Shown here: piece by piece, positions 16,669 through 23,619 of the stretch
Position numbering within the stretch: the first letter of the stretch is position 1
Layout: each line of letters begins with the position of its first letter
IMG/VR virus record: IMGVR_UViG_3300028840_000022
Coordinates: 1-40,860 of that record
Source of the DNA: a virus
DNA length: 40,860 bases
Reading direction: 5' to 3' (one strand)
Notes under the pieces: model-generated
The model's input: only the letters and a program-made list of their open reading frames with translations
What the model was told of the DNA's origin: nothing
The model's database searches: none
Program-made: the position numbers and the translations under genes

Positions 16669-17151
16669 TTACCAACGATCTTCCATCTCTAGTTCTTTGT
16701 AAGGTACGTGCTCAATGATACCTACCTTCTCAAGACGGACAGAGGCAGTTGACCCCTTGCCGTAGATAGAAATCTTGACCTTGGCTTTAGTGCCGTTGCC
16801 AAGTGCACCGTCTTCGATGTAGTCCCAAGGTGTATTTGTTGTACCCTTGGTGACAGATGGTGCTCCACCGAAGTCATCAATACCTGATGGGTGTACATTA
16901 GGACGCTTGAGTTTCATACCCTTACGTCCACCTGCTGCATCGAAGGGCTTGATCATCTTGTTACCCATTGACTCCTCAGGGAAACCTAGCTCAACCATCT
17001 TGTTAATCTCTTCGTCATCCTTAGGAACGAAGACAGTATTGAACTGGCCTGAGGTGCGTTCATGGTACTCAGAGTCATCCATGTTGTCTGTGTGCAGACG
17101 GGCATAGTAGAGTTCACCCTCGAATACACCGTACTTAGTTTTAGAAGCCAT
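16669..17151 (-). CDS. Single-stranded DNA-binding protein, T7 gp2.5-like
   Basis: A 160-residue beta-rich protein starting MASKTKYGVFEGELYYARLH, with HERTSGQFNTVFVPKDDEE, a central Lys/Arg/Gly-rich part and an acidic C-terminus ending in an aromatic residue (ELEMEDRW). An acidic aromatic tail is the mark of gp2.5-type SSBs, which use it to contact the polymerase and helicase. Its own promoter (17,184-17,212) and a strong AAAGGAGA site precede it, fitting a protein needed in large amounts. Confidence 0.8.
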   Translation of the reverse strand: MASKTKYGVFEGELYYARLHTDNMDDSEYHERTSGQFNTVFVPKDDEEINKMVELGFPEESMGNKMIKPFDAAGGRKGMKLKRPNVHPSGIDDFGGAPSVTKGTTNTPWDYIEDGALGNGTKAKVKISIYGKGSTASVRLEKVGIIEHVPYKELEMEDRW

Positions 17152-17183
17152 CAGAATCTCCTTTGCTGGCTGTTGATCGGTTC

Positions 17184-17212
17184 ATCATATACGTTATTAC
17201 CTGTATTGTCAA
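17184..17212 (-). promoter_or_regulatory. Sigma70-type promoter for SSB-thyX-nuclease-RNR block
   Basis: On the minus strand TTGACA (17212-17207), exactly 17 bp, then TATGAT (17189-17184): 11 of 12 consensus bases. It is followed by a leader with AGCAAAGGAGAT just before the SSB ATG; a very similar leader precedes the gene at 22200. It lies in a 105-bp gap between the polymerase and SSB genes and would boost the downstream replication and nucleotide genes. Confidence 0.85.
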
Positions 17213-17256
17213 GACAAAAATTACAGGTAACAGTGCAAAAATAAAGTTAAAGATTA

Positions 17257-18288
17257 TCAATGTGTATCTCTCCAAGATTTACCTATGTCAGTTGACCCAG
17301 CTAGAGGACAGACCATGTTGAAGTTCTTACCTGCATCAACGATAGCTTGACGTTGTATCTCACCTAGTAGTTCAGCATCCTTGTATGGTCCTGTCACTTC
17401 TGTCTGCCACTCATCGTGAGGCCAAGTGACTAGCTTGAAGTTAATCCATTGACGTTTAGCTTTGTATGTCCAGTCAAGTGCTGCGTGTTTCATGATCACA
17501 GCCTCACCATTCTGTAGCATACCTGCCAAGGTCTTGTGCTCAGATGGTACTGGCACCTTGCGTCCATCCAACCCAATGAAGTACCCTCGCTTTGCTATGT
17601 GAGGTATGATCTTCTTCTTGAGGTTAGCTAACCCTTGGATAGACTCCATGAAGTTATCGACTGCTTGTGTTGCCTCCTTGTTTGATACGTTAAGAATCTG
17701 ACTGATCTTGCCTGTACCTGCACCTAGCAGAAAGGCATAGATGAAAGTCTTAGCCATGTCTCTTGTTACATGTGACATACCTAGAGCCTTACGGTTGAGG
17801 TTGTGTATGTCAGTCTCGTCCTCCTTCTTACCTGACACGATAGCGTTAACATACTCCTCTGAGTTCATCAGGTGAGCTAGCACCCGTAGCTGTATGCCCT
17901 CAGCGTCTGTGCCTACCAGCCAGCTATCCTCAGGCACGGTCCATAGTGCTCTGAACTGACCGTCATACTTAGCCTTCACCTCCTCTACTGCTGACTTAGG
18001 TGTGCCATGAAACTCAGCAGGGATGTTAGCTTGGTTGGGTGCTCTGTGAGCCATGCGTCCTGTCCATGCACCAATGCCCATGAACTGCCCATGAATACGA
18101 GAATCGTCACCACAGTGGCCCAGCCACTCCACCAGTGAGGAACGTCTACCCTCAAGGGTCAACCACTCAGTTAAACGTTTGGCTCCTGTAGGGGCTGTCT
18201 CAGGCAGTGTGCTAAGGTTAGTCTCAGATAGAGTCCACCCGTACTTAGCAAACTTAGAGCCTCTATCTTCGGTTCTGTTCTCTGTCAT
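17257..18288 (-). CDS. DNA polymerase A, polymerase domain (second frame of a split or frameshifted gene)
   Basis: The polymerase domain of a T7 gp5-like family A enzyme, 343 residues from ATG 18288. Motif A is TDAEGIQLRVLAHL (Asp128), motif B is RDMAKTFIYAFLLGAG (Arg176, Lys180, Tyr184) and motif C is HDE (291-293). The residue equivalent to E. coli 762 is Tyr184, as in T7. The next conserved Tyr (E. coli 766, T7 530) is Leu188. The frame is +1 relative to the exonuclease part just upstream. ATG 18288 has AGGA ten bases upstream, so separate translation is possible. An ATG at 18333 would only add an out-of-frame reading of conserved exonuclease-part DNA. Confidence 0.9.
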   Translation of the reverse strand: MTENRTEDRGSKFAKYGWTLSETNLSTLPETAPTGAKRLTEWLTLEGRRSSLVEWLGHCGDDSRIHGQFMGIGAWTGRMAHRAPNQANIPAEFHGTPKSAVEEVKAKYDGQFRALWTVPEDSWLVGTDAEGIQLRVLAHLMNSEEYVNAIVSGKKEDETDIHNLNRKALGMSHVTRDMAKTFIYAFLLGAGTGKISQILNVSNKEATQAVDNFMESIQGLANLKKKIIPHIAKRGYFIGLDGRKVPVPSEHKTLAGMLQNGEAVIMKHAALDWTYKAKRQWINFKLVTWPHDEWQTEVTGPYKDAELLGEIQRQAIVDAGKNFNMVCPLAGSTDIGKSWRDTH

Positions 18289-19111
18289 ACTCAATGTGTC
18301 CTTTGGTTTTGTCCACTGGTTTCCAACCTGCATCCCATAGTCTTTCGATACGCATCTTAGGTGACGATGGTTTGAACTTGACCCAATCCATACAGATAAG
18401 CTGGGCTGGGAATGTATCGTAAACCTTTGTCAACTCCCCATCTGACTTTTTCCTGTACAAAATACGATTGACTTCTTCTAGTTGGGGTGGGAAGTCCTCT
18501 TGGAAACCATCCTCTAGTTCTGCCATACGCAGTTCAATCTCATCTAGCAGATGCTCTGCCTTCTCCTTGTCGAAGAAGAAACCATTGTTGTGCATCTCCT
18601 CACATAGAATCTGAATGTCGTGCTCCACCTTGATAGCTTCTTGTTGTGTCTGATCCTTGAGTACAGGTAGGAACCTCTGGTATAACTTGACAGTGACAGC
18701 TACGTCCTGATGACAGTAGTCCACCATCTCCTGAGAGAACTTAGAGAAGTCATTGAAGTCCATCTTGAAGTCAGACAGACGCTTACCCCAAGCCTTCAGT
18801 GAGTGCCCACCTTGCAGGTTGTAGTCAATGAAGCGAGATACAACAAGAGTATCCAGTACTTTACTAGGGTCAATCCTCTTGCCTAGCAGTCTGTTAATCA
18901 CAGGTACATCAAAAGCAATGCCATTGTGAAACACAAAGAGATCAACAGTATCACAGAAATTAGCAAAGTCTATACCCTCTTCTATTATTTTGTCTGGATT
19001 GTGAAACTCGTAGGTCTCACCTGTGTTGACATCCTGACCACAGATAACCCAGATGCGACTAGCATCTAGAGTGTCTGTCTCAATGTCCATAGCTACAACT
19101 TTAAGTGTCAT
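18263..19111 (-). CDS. DNA polymerase A, 3'-5' exonuclease domain (first frame of a split or frameshifted gene)
   Basis: A 282-residue protein with an intact DnaQ-like proofreading site: Exo I MDIETD (Asp9, Glu11), Exo II HNGIAFD (Asn63, Asp68), Exo III YCHQD (Tyr132, Asp136). It continues past the exonuclease into the start of the polymerase (PSSPKMRIERLWDAGWKP, matching the NPSS...L..AGW region of T7 gp5) and stops with TAG at 18263. The polymerase domain continues in the +1 frame, overlapping by 26 nt counted from ATG 18288. Joined, the two give about 620 residues, a normal size for SIO1-type polymerases. No thioredoxin-binding insert is evident. Confidence 0.9.
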   Translation of the reverse strand: MTLKVVAMDIETDTLDASRIWVICGQDVNTGETYEFHNPDKIIEEGIDFANFCDTVDLFVFHNGIAFDVPVINRLLGKRIDPSKVLDTLVVSRFIDYNLQGGHSLKAWGKRLSDFKMDFNDFSKFSQEMVDYCHQDVAVTVKLYQRFLPVLKDQTQQEAIKVEHDIQILCEEMHNNGFFFDKEKAEHLLDEIELRMAELEDGFQEDFPPQLEEVNRILYRKKSDGELTKVYDTFPAQLICMDWVKFKPSSPKMRIERLWDAGWKPVDKTKGHIEYDREQNRR

Positions 19112-19298
19112 CTTTAGAGAACCCTATTTGTATTACAGTCAAAGGCCACAGCAGTGACCAGAATAATTGTCTTCGTTTGTCTATCTGATCGTACTTATCC
19201 AGTAGATGAAAGACAGCACCCACATGCAGGTAGTGCAGAGCTACACCAAAGGCATAGATGACACCACACAGGGTAGGCCATAGGCTAAAGTAATCCAT
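19101..19298 (-). CDS. Small membrane protein (65 aa)
   Basis: Two hydrophobic segments (about 6-26 and 44-60) flank a polar DKYDQIDKRRQ loop, suggesting a hairpin inner-membrane protein. It lies between primase-helicase and the polymerase exonuclease gene and overlaps both (14 and 11 nt), so it is translationally coupled to the replication genes. No family is recognised. Confidence 0.6.
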   Translation of the reverse strand: MDYFSLWPTLCGVIYAFGVALHYLHVGAVFHLLDKYDQIDKRRQLFWSLLWPLTVIQIGFSKDDT

Positions 19299-20850
19299 AC
19301 TTCTCTTTCATTGTGAACGAAGCTGTGTCAAACGAAAGCTGACCTGCGTAGCCTGTCGGACCTACTGGTCTGTTCTTGGTGACCAGAAGCTTCGTTGTGT
19401 TACGTTCATCTGCATCCTCTGCCATCTTGTTTCGTTGCAGTTCGACAACAACGGATGCTCTCTGTTCTATCATGCGGCAGTACTTGACAGCCCCATCATC
19501 ATTGGTGTGACCAATAGTTATGATACCTACGTTCAACTCAGCAGCTAGCTTGGATAGCCTGACAGCTAGGTCAGCTAGGAATTGCTCTTTGCTTTCTTCT
19601 CCTGACATGTTGGCTGCTATGTCCTGTATAGGTTCAAAGAATATGTACTGCACACCACATGCCTGAGAAAGATACCTTATATGATTAAGGATTTCAAGAG
19701 GGTCATCCTCGTCATTGAGAAAGAATTGGTATAGCCTTTCATCTTTAGTCAGTTCAGTGATAGCCTCTTGTACTTGACGGTCCAGTCCTTTCTCTTGGAT
19801 CAAGTCCTTTCGTGTTACGTTCTCTCCTAGTTTGTATGACACCAGACCTAGGATGCTGCGTAGCTTTGTCTCTTCCATGTGCCAAGCTGCAATGCGTATC
19901 TCTGGGTACTTACTCAAGAGTCTGTACTCTAGGTAGCGCATGAACTCAGTCTTACCTATGCCTGTCTGTGCTTTGAACAGAGTGAAGTGTCCTTGCATCA
20001 GGCCCATGCACAGGTCATCGAAGTCTTGTACACCTGTCTCTACGTAGACGTGTTCCTCTGATGTACTGTACAGCTTTAGGAACTGGTCAGGTGTATTAAT
20101 GATATTCTCAGGTGTGTACTTCTGTGCGTTGAACCAAGCGTGGTAGTAGGAATCTCGTTCACCTGCCTGAAGAAACTCATTGGCATCCTTGTACTTGTCG
20201 TGCTTCATCCTGTATACTTTATTAGGGAAGAGGTTAGCTATCTTCTGAGCTACTGCATTCCCTGCGTCATCATGTTCTATTGACAGGACTATCTTCTCGA
20301 ATGACTTGAGCCATTCAGTTACGTTCTCCCATAGGCGTCTGCTAGGTGAGGCTGAAGGCAATGACACGAAGGCTGAGTTATATCTCTGGTGCTTGCACAT
20401 TTGGTATGCTGACATAGCATCTAGTTCACCCTCTGTGATCGTGACTATCTTACCTGACCCAGCATTCCATAGGTTCATACCAAATAGTTCATCTGACTTG
20501 AGACCCTTAGCTGAGAAATCCTTAGGGAAGTATCGTGTCTTGACACCACCTGAGGGGTAGACGTACTGCTGGTACTTCTCCTCACCGTCACTGTTGAGGT
20601 ATGTGTAGCACCCGTAGAACTCCATTGTCTCCTTGGATATGCCTCGCATACCTCTGTACACTGCTGTCATCTTCTCAAGGTGTACTACTTGAGGTGCTTG
20701 TAATTGCATTTCCTCTTCTCCACTCTCCCAATACTCACAACCAAAGCAGTAGCCGTGACCATCTGAGTACCTAGCTAGGTTATCTTTTGAGAGACACTTA
20801 GGGCATGGCTCATGTCCTATGAAGTGGCTGTCTGCTTTGTGGTCTTTCAT
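19285..20850 (-). CDS. DNA primase-helicase, T7 gp4-like
   Basis: A 521-residue bifunctional replisome protein. The N-terminal zinc ribbon is CPKC (16-19) and CFGC (35-38). The TOPRIM primase has EGELDA (from 140) and IEHDDAG (191-197), where the first acidic residue of the usual DxD is Glu. The RecA/DnaB-type helicase has Walker A AQTGIGKT (294-301) and a C-terminal IITIGHTNDDGAVKYC...VVELQRNK region with the sensor His and arginine-finger area. T7 gp4 has 566 residues. It unwinds DNA at the fork and makes RNA primers for the polymerase encoded downstream. Confidence 0.95.
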   Translation of the reverse strand: MKDHKADSHFIGHEPCPKCLSKDNLARYSDGHGYCFGCEYWESGEEEMQLQAPQVVHLEKMTAVYRGMRGISKETMEFYGCYTYLNSDGEEKYQQYVYPSGGVKTRYFPKDFSAKGLKSDELFGMNLWNAGSGKIVTITEGELDAMSAYQMCKHQRYNSAFVSLPSASPSRRLWENVTEWLKSFEKIVLSIEHDDAGNAVAQKIANLFPNKVYRMKHDKYKDANEFLQAGERDSYYHAWFNAQKYTPENIINTPDQFLKLYSTSEEHVYVETGVQDFDDLCMGLMQGHFTLFKAQTGIGKTEFMRYLEYRLLSKYPEIRIAAWHMEETKLRSILGLVSYKLGENVTRKDLIQEKGLDRQVQEAITELTKDERLYQFFLNDEDDPLEILNHIRYLSQACGVQYIFFEPIQDIAANMSGEESKEQFLADLAVRLSKLAAELNVGIITIGHTNDDGAVKYCRMIEQRASVVVELQRNKMAEDADERNTTKLLVTKNRPVGPTGYAGQLSFDTASFTMKEKYGLL

Positions 20851-21155
20851 TAGTGCATACTCTCTCTTCCGAATCCATTCTGAATACTAGTCTCGAACCA
20901 GTCTTCAACTAGCCTGTCCATAATAGACTTATATTGTTCATCTGTCAAGAGGTTAGGGCTGTACTCGTTGCCCTCCTCATCATAGAGATACTTGATTCTG
21001 AACTGTGGTTCAATCTCTAGGGTGATCTCAGGTGGCAAGTCTTTCCATGTCTCGTAGCATATGTAACCATCTGTCAGGATGTCAGCACATACTGTGAGCC
21101 ATGTGTTGTCTGTTACCTCTACTTCTAATTCAGCATCAAATGTTTCGTGCATCAT
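20850..21155 (-). CDS. Hypothetical protein (101 aa)
   Basis: ATG 21155 (second ATG 21152) follows the upstream TAA by 1 nt, with GAGGAA as ribosome binding site; a longer GTG form would overlap the zinc-ribbon gene. The product has MMHETFDAELEVEVTD, LPPEITLEIEPQF and a C-terminal helix, and looks like a small beta-sandwich. No family is recognised. The last base overlaps the primase-helicase start. Confidence 0.6.
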   Translation of the reverse strand: MMHETFDAELEVEVTDNTWLTVCADILTDGYICYETWKDLPPEITLEIEPQFRIKYLYDEEGNEYSPNLLTDEQYKSIMDRLVEDWFETSIQNGFGRESMH

Positions 21156-21156
21156 T

Positions 21157-21471
21157 TTATAATTCCTCTTGGCAAAACCCACAGAAGTCATTGTAAGCTG
21201 GACCTCCACAGGATACACACGTTCTCCATACTTGTTTCTTTCTTAACGGTTGACCGAATGAGTGACCCACTGGTGGGTTGTTCTCGCCGTAGTTACCGTA
21301 CTCATCGAAGCTGTGGTTAGCTTCGTACTTCTCCTTTGCTCTCTGTCTCTCCTCGTCTGACATTGGACGAATCATGAGTAGCTTGTCAAGTCTTTTCTTT
21401 AAATCCTCAAGTTTATTTTCGTGCTGCTTGATCTCGTACTCTAGGTTTTCTATCTCTCCTGATACACTCAT
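21157..21471 (-). CDS. Coiled-coil protein with C-terminal zinc ribbon
   Basis: A 104-residue protein. Residues 5-35 form a charged heptad-like helix (EIENLEYEIKQHENKLEDLK), and the C-terminus has CVSCGGPAYNDFCGFC, a CX2C-X8-CX2C zinc ribbon. It probably dimerises and binds nucleic acid or a protein partner; the specific role is unknown. It lies two genes upstream of the primase-helicase. Confidence 0.65.
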   Translation of the reverse strand: MSVSGEIENLEYEIKQHENKLEDLKKRLDKLLMIRPMSDEERQRAKEKYEANHSFDEYGNYGENNPPVGHSFGQPLRKKQVWRTCVSCGGPAYNDFCGFCQEEL

Positions 21472-21483
21472 GTCATTTTCTCC

Positions 21484-21512
21484 TTGACAACCTGATAAGA
21501 TGGGTGTATAAT
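21484..21512 (+). promoter_or_regulatory. Perfect sigma70 promoter pointing rightward (antisense to the operon)
   Basis: On the plus strand TTGACA (21484-21489), 17 bp, TATAAT (21507-21512): 12 of 12 with ideal spacing. It sits in a 66-bp gap between two leftward genes, and no plus-strand gene follows until 24,184, so any transcript would be antisense to leftward genes. A small hairpin (CTTGCC/GGCAAG, 21516-21531) begins at the expected transcription start. Confidence 0.6.
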
Positions 21513-21537
21513 AGTCTTGCCTTTGGGCAAGGGGCCA

Positions 21538-21696
21538 TTAGTCATATACCCTAGGTCCATCTCCATTCTTAATTCTATCTATTAGGTCTCTTTCTTCTTG
21601 AAGTAGAGACTCTAAGTCTTCCTCTAGGAACTCCTCACTCAGTATCTTGTCGGAGTAGTAGTTCTTTGGTGTCTTATTCTTTACTGGTCTTTTCAT
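21538..21696 (-). CDS. Small acidic protein (52 aa)
   Basis: ATG 21696 overlaps the upstream TAA (TAATG) and TAA is at 21540-21538. The product has a basic start (KRPVKNKTPKNYY) and an acidic helix (EEFLEEDLESLLQEERDLID), ending in GDGPRVYD. No family is recognised. Coupling to the gene upstream supports it. Confidence 0.55.
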   Translation of the reverse strand: MKRPVKNKTPKNYYSDKILSEEFLEEDLESLLQEERDLIDRIKNGDGPRVYD

Positions 21697-21797
21697 TAGA
21701 AGGGTACCTCCTCATCCTCTGTCTGTGGTATCCACACTATATCATACTTGTGCATGATAATCAAGTATTCTCTTAGGTTACTACCCCACAAATACAT
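21696..21797 (-). CDS. Micro-protein (33 aa)
   Basis: ATG 21797 with AAAGGA eight bases upstream; it overlaps the end of the membrane-protein gene by 17 nt and its own stop overlaps the next start (TAATG). The product starts MYLWGSNLREYLIIMHKYDI and ends in an acidic TEDEEVPF tail. No family is recognised; the call rests on the ribosome binding site and gene packing. Confidence 0.45.
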   Translation of the reverse strand: MYLWGSNLREYLIIMHKYDIVWIPQTEDEEVPF

Positions 21798-21969
21798 CTG
21801 TGTATCCTTTCAGTTTCTTTAGTGTGTACCCTGCTAGGATACCTTGTAGGTATACCAAGAAGATAGTCTGACCGTCAACCCCTCTCATGTCATAGCCTAC
21901 AGATGCTAGTATTCCAACGGTGACTATCATTGAGACCCATGACATAAGAGAGATTGTAAACAGTTTCAT
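21781..21969 (-). CDS. Small membrane protein (62 aa)
   Basis: Two hydrophobic segments (about 5-24 and 35-51) around a short polar loop GYDMRGVDGQ, then a basic KKLKG tail; a hairpin inner-membrane protein. It lies 3 nt after the stop of the gene at 21973. Unknown function; an early host-modifying membrane protein is one possibility. Confidence 0.6.
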   Translation of the reverse strand: MKLFTISLMSWVSMIVTVGILASVGYDMRGVDGQTIFLVYLQGILAGYTLKKLKGYTDVFVG

Positions 21970-21972
21970 TGA

Positions 21973-22200
21973 TTACCCTGCGAAGTTGTGAAGTCTACGT
22001 TCTGTCTTCTGGTTTGGTTTGTGCTCAATGTATACGCTACGCTTACCCATGTGAAGTGCTAGCATACATGTTGCCCTCTGTAGTTTGAAGCCACGGCTCA
22101 AAGTCTTGCGCTTGCGAGTCAAACCCTTGACGCCTACAAAGTTAAAGCGGAATCCTTGTGTGCCATCATTGAGAGGCTTGGTTGCGAATAGTACGAACAT
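21973..22200 (-). CDS. Basic hypothetical protein (75 aa)
   Basis: Preceded by a promoter (22,230-22,258) and a strong AGCAAAGGAGAT site close to the ATG. The product is Lys/Arg-rich (GLTRKRKTLSRGFKLQRATC, then HKPNQKTERRLHNFAG) after a beta-rich start. No family is recognised. The strong signals point to high early expression. Confidence 0.6.
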   Translation of the reverse strand: MFVLFATKPLNDGTQGFRFNFVGVKGLTRKRKTLSRGFKLQRATCMLALHMGKRSVYIEHKPNQKTERRLHNFAG

Positions 22201-22229
22201 GATGTGTATCTCCTTTGCTGTTCGATTAA

Positions 22230-22258
22230 GTTAGATCATAGTTTAGTTTGGTTGTCAA
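22230..22258 (-). promoter_or_regulatory. Sigma70-type promoter, leftward
   Basis: TTGACA (22258-22253), 17 bp, TCTAAC (22235-22230), with TGA just before the -10 (extended -10 TGn) and the spacer element AAACTATGA, which resembles AAAGTATGG of the main leftward promoter. It reads into the gene at 22,200. Confidence 0.65.
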
Positions 22259-22260
22259 GC

Positions 22261-22854
22261 TTAAATGTTGTGTTCACGTTTCCATGTTGTCCATGTGATA
22301 GCTTGAAGCTCATGAGGCTTGACGCCTACTCGTTTTGCTGCCTTGACATATGCCACCTGCATTGTACGATATAGTTTCTTACCCATGTTTGTCTTGTCAC
22401 TGGTCAGTCCTTGACGTATCCCAAGTGCTATGTTGTAGGCATGACCGTCAATGGTGACTTCATCGAGTCCTCTTATGTTAGAATAGAATGACCTGATTTT
22501 CTGCCCATTAAGTCTGGTCAGTATGTCTTCATCCTCTGTCAGGTCGTCTTCTAGGATAGACCAAGCCTTAGCCTTCATTGTGTTGTAGCATGAGACCTTG
22601 AAGTCAGTTAAGTCTTCCCCTTCTACCCATGCCTGTATCATACGTTCCGTATCCTTGACGTTTCTCTCCCACCTATTGTTAGGTGACAGTGCAGCCATGA
22701 CACCTATGACAGTGTGACGGTGAATGAGGTACTTGGTTGATATTACCTTGGCATATCTTGCGGCTCTATCGTACCACTCTAGACCATTGGCAACGTCATC
22801 TGCGGTTGCCCTACGGTATACTTTGAGTATGTTCCTTATGTGTTGTGTTGTCAT
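22261..22854 (-). CDS. DUF7178-like phage protein, possible HhH DNA-glycosylase relative
   Basis: A 197-residue protein with GVMAALSPNNRWERNVKD, then NTMKAKAWSIL, LNGQKIRSFYSNIRG, VTIDGHAYNIALG and a C-terminal HELQAITWTTWKREH. This order of blocks (AALSPNxxWxxN, KAxxIL, GxKxxSFYxNI, VTxDxHA, QAxxWxxWR) recurs in many phages and actinobacterial proteins that I associate with DUF7178. The region around VTIDGHAYNIA resembles the catalytic-Asp turn of HhH-GPD glycosylases (VDTHV.R), but without a clear GVG hairpin. Enzyme activity is inference. Confidence 0.6.
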   Translation of the reverse strand: MTTQHIRNILKVYRRATADDVANGLEWYDRAARYAKVISTKYLIHRHTVIGVMAALSPNNRWERNVKDTERMIQAWVEGEDLTDFKVSCYNTMKAKAWSILEDDLTEDEDILTRLNGQKIRSFYSNIRGLDEVTIDGHAYNIALGIRQGLTSDKTNMGKKLYRTMQVAYVKAAKRVGVKPHELQAITWTTWKREHNI

Positions 22855-22855
22855 G

Positions 22856-23095
22856 TTACCAGTCTCCTATTGCCATATCACGTATTGCAGCTAAGATACG
22901 TTCTGGAGTATATAGAGCCTTGTCTGGAGTTTCAAAGATATTGTCTCTCTTCAACTCTTCAAACATTACCTCTGCTGCAACAAAAGGCTTGAATAGTCTG
23001 ATATTCTCCTGTGCCATGTTATACAGGTTTTCATCATTGTTGATCCACAAGGCTACGTTCCACGTTTCCCAATCTTTCCATCCATTGTATGCCAT
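22856..23095 (-). CDS. DUF7249-like small protein (79 aa)
   Basis: The first gene of the leftward arm. It starts AYNGWKDWETWNVALWINND, a pattern (YNGWxNYETWNVALWI) I know from many phage and plasmid small proteins. The rest is helical (AEVMFEELKRDNIF, YTPERILAAIRDMAIG). The function is unknown; anti-restriction or host-takeover roles are often guessed for such genes but nothing here shows it. A promoter and AAGGAG site lie upstream. Confidence 0.7.
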   Translation of the reverse strand: MAYNGWKDWETWNVALWINNDENLYNMAQENIRLFKPFVAAEVMFEELKRDNIFETPDKALYTPERILAAIRDMAIGDW

Positions 23096-23121
23096 AGTTT
23101 TACTCCTTGAGTTGATTGACA

Positions 23122-23150
23122 GAGATACTCTAAGTAAGTACCTTTGTCAA
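23122..23150 (-). promoter_or_regulatory. Sigma70-type promoter, leftward, weak -10
   Basis: TTGACA (23150-23145), 17 bp, TATCTC (23127-23122). It lies 27 bp upstream of the first leftward gene (ATG 23095), which has AAGGAG. The -35 is perfect; the -10 matches only TAT. Confidence 0.5.
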
Positions 23151-23536
23151 GCAACTAGACACACTCACCCCAACTTTGACGGGTTGATTCAAGTCACCGT
23201 ACTACAGCCCCGATTTGGACTCTGTCCTTGGCAAGTCTTTTGTGCCTAAGTTATCTTTAGTCTTTCAGACAGTTTAGAGTGTGTCAAGCACTTTCTTTAG
23301 TTTTTTGTGTGGTCTTTTATATCTTGCCCGAATACGTAGACCACAGACGCTTCAGACAGTTGCCCTATTTCTAGTACCGTATAGGGACGGTATTCTGTAT
23401 TGTGCAAGTCTCTTTCAAGAGTGCTGATCGCTTAGGACTCTGAAACTCTGCTAGGTCTTACCTTGTGCGATTGTTTCTTGTCGCTGTCGATGAATACAGA
23501 TAAGCACAAGAAAAACAAAACCACAAGAGAAAAAAA

Positions 23537-23573
23537 GGATAGCTCCAGTTAATCCAAACGGATAGGTCCAGTT
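23537..23573. repeat. Direct repeat pair GGATAGSTCCAGTT
   Basis: GGATAGCTCCAGTT at 23537-23550 and GGATAGGTCCAGTT at 23560-23573: 13 of 14 identical, 23 bp start to start (about two helical turns). GGATAG recurs at 23631 and 23767 within the neighbouring array, so these may be sites for the same protein. Confidence 0.6.
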
Positions 23574-23619
23574 TATATTATAATGAGTAATAAAAACCAA
23601 TAAGATCAGAACCTAGAAA

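Noticed and set aside
23116-23144. A plus-strand TTGACA-N17-TACCTT promoter
   Set aside because: The -10 is poor and no plus-strand gene follows closely; it overlaps the leftward promoter, so it is probably chance.
23161-23230. A tRNA-like stretch (GGTTGATTCAAGTCACC resembles a T arm)
   Set aside because: No acceptor stem, anticodon arm or D arm could be paired around it.
22845-23249. A 134-codon plus-strand ORF opposite the first leftward genes
   Set aside because: It is antisense to two well-supported leftward genes, has no plus-strand promoter or Shine-Dalgarno nearby, and its product has no family-like pattern.
23282-23316. Another minus-strand TTGACA at 23287-23282
   Set aside because: No acceptable -10 at 16-18 bp (AAGACT region), so not called as a promoter.
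23462-23510. CTTGTGC/GCACAAG stem as a terminator
   Set aside because: The loop is 35 nt and the flanking tract on the plus strand is A-rich; on the minus strand the T-run precedes the stem, so it cannot end transcription in the leftward direction.
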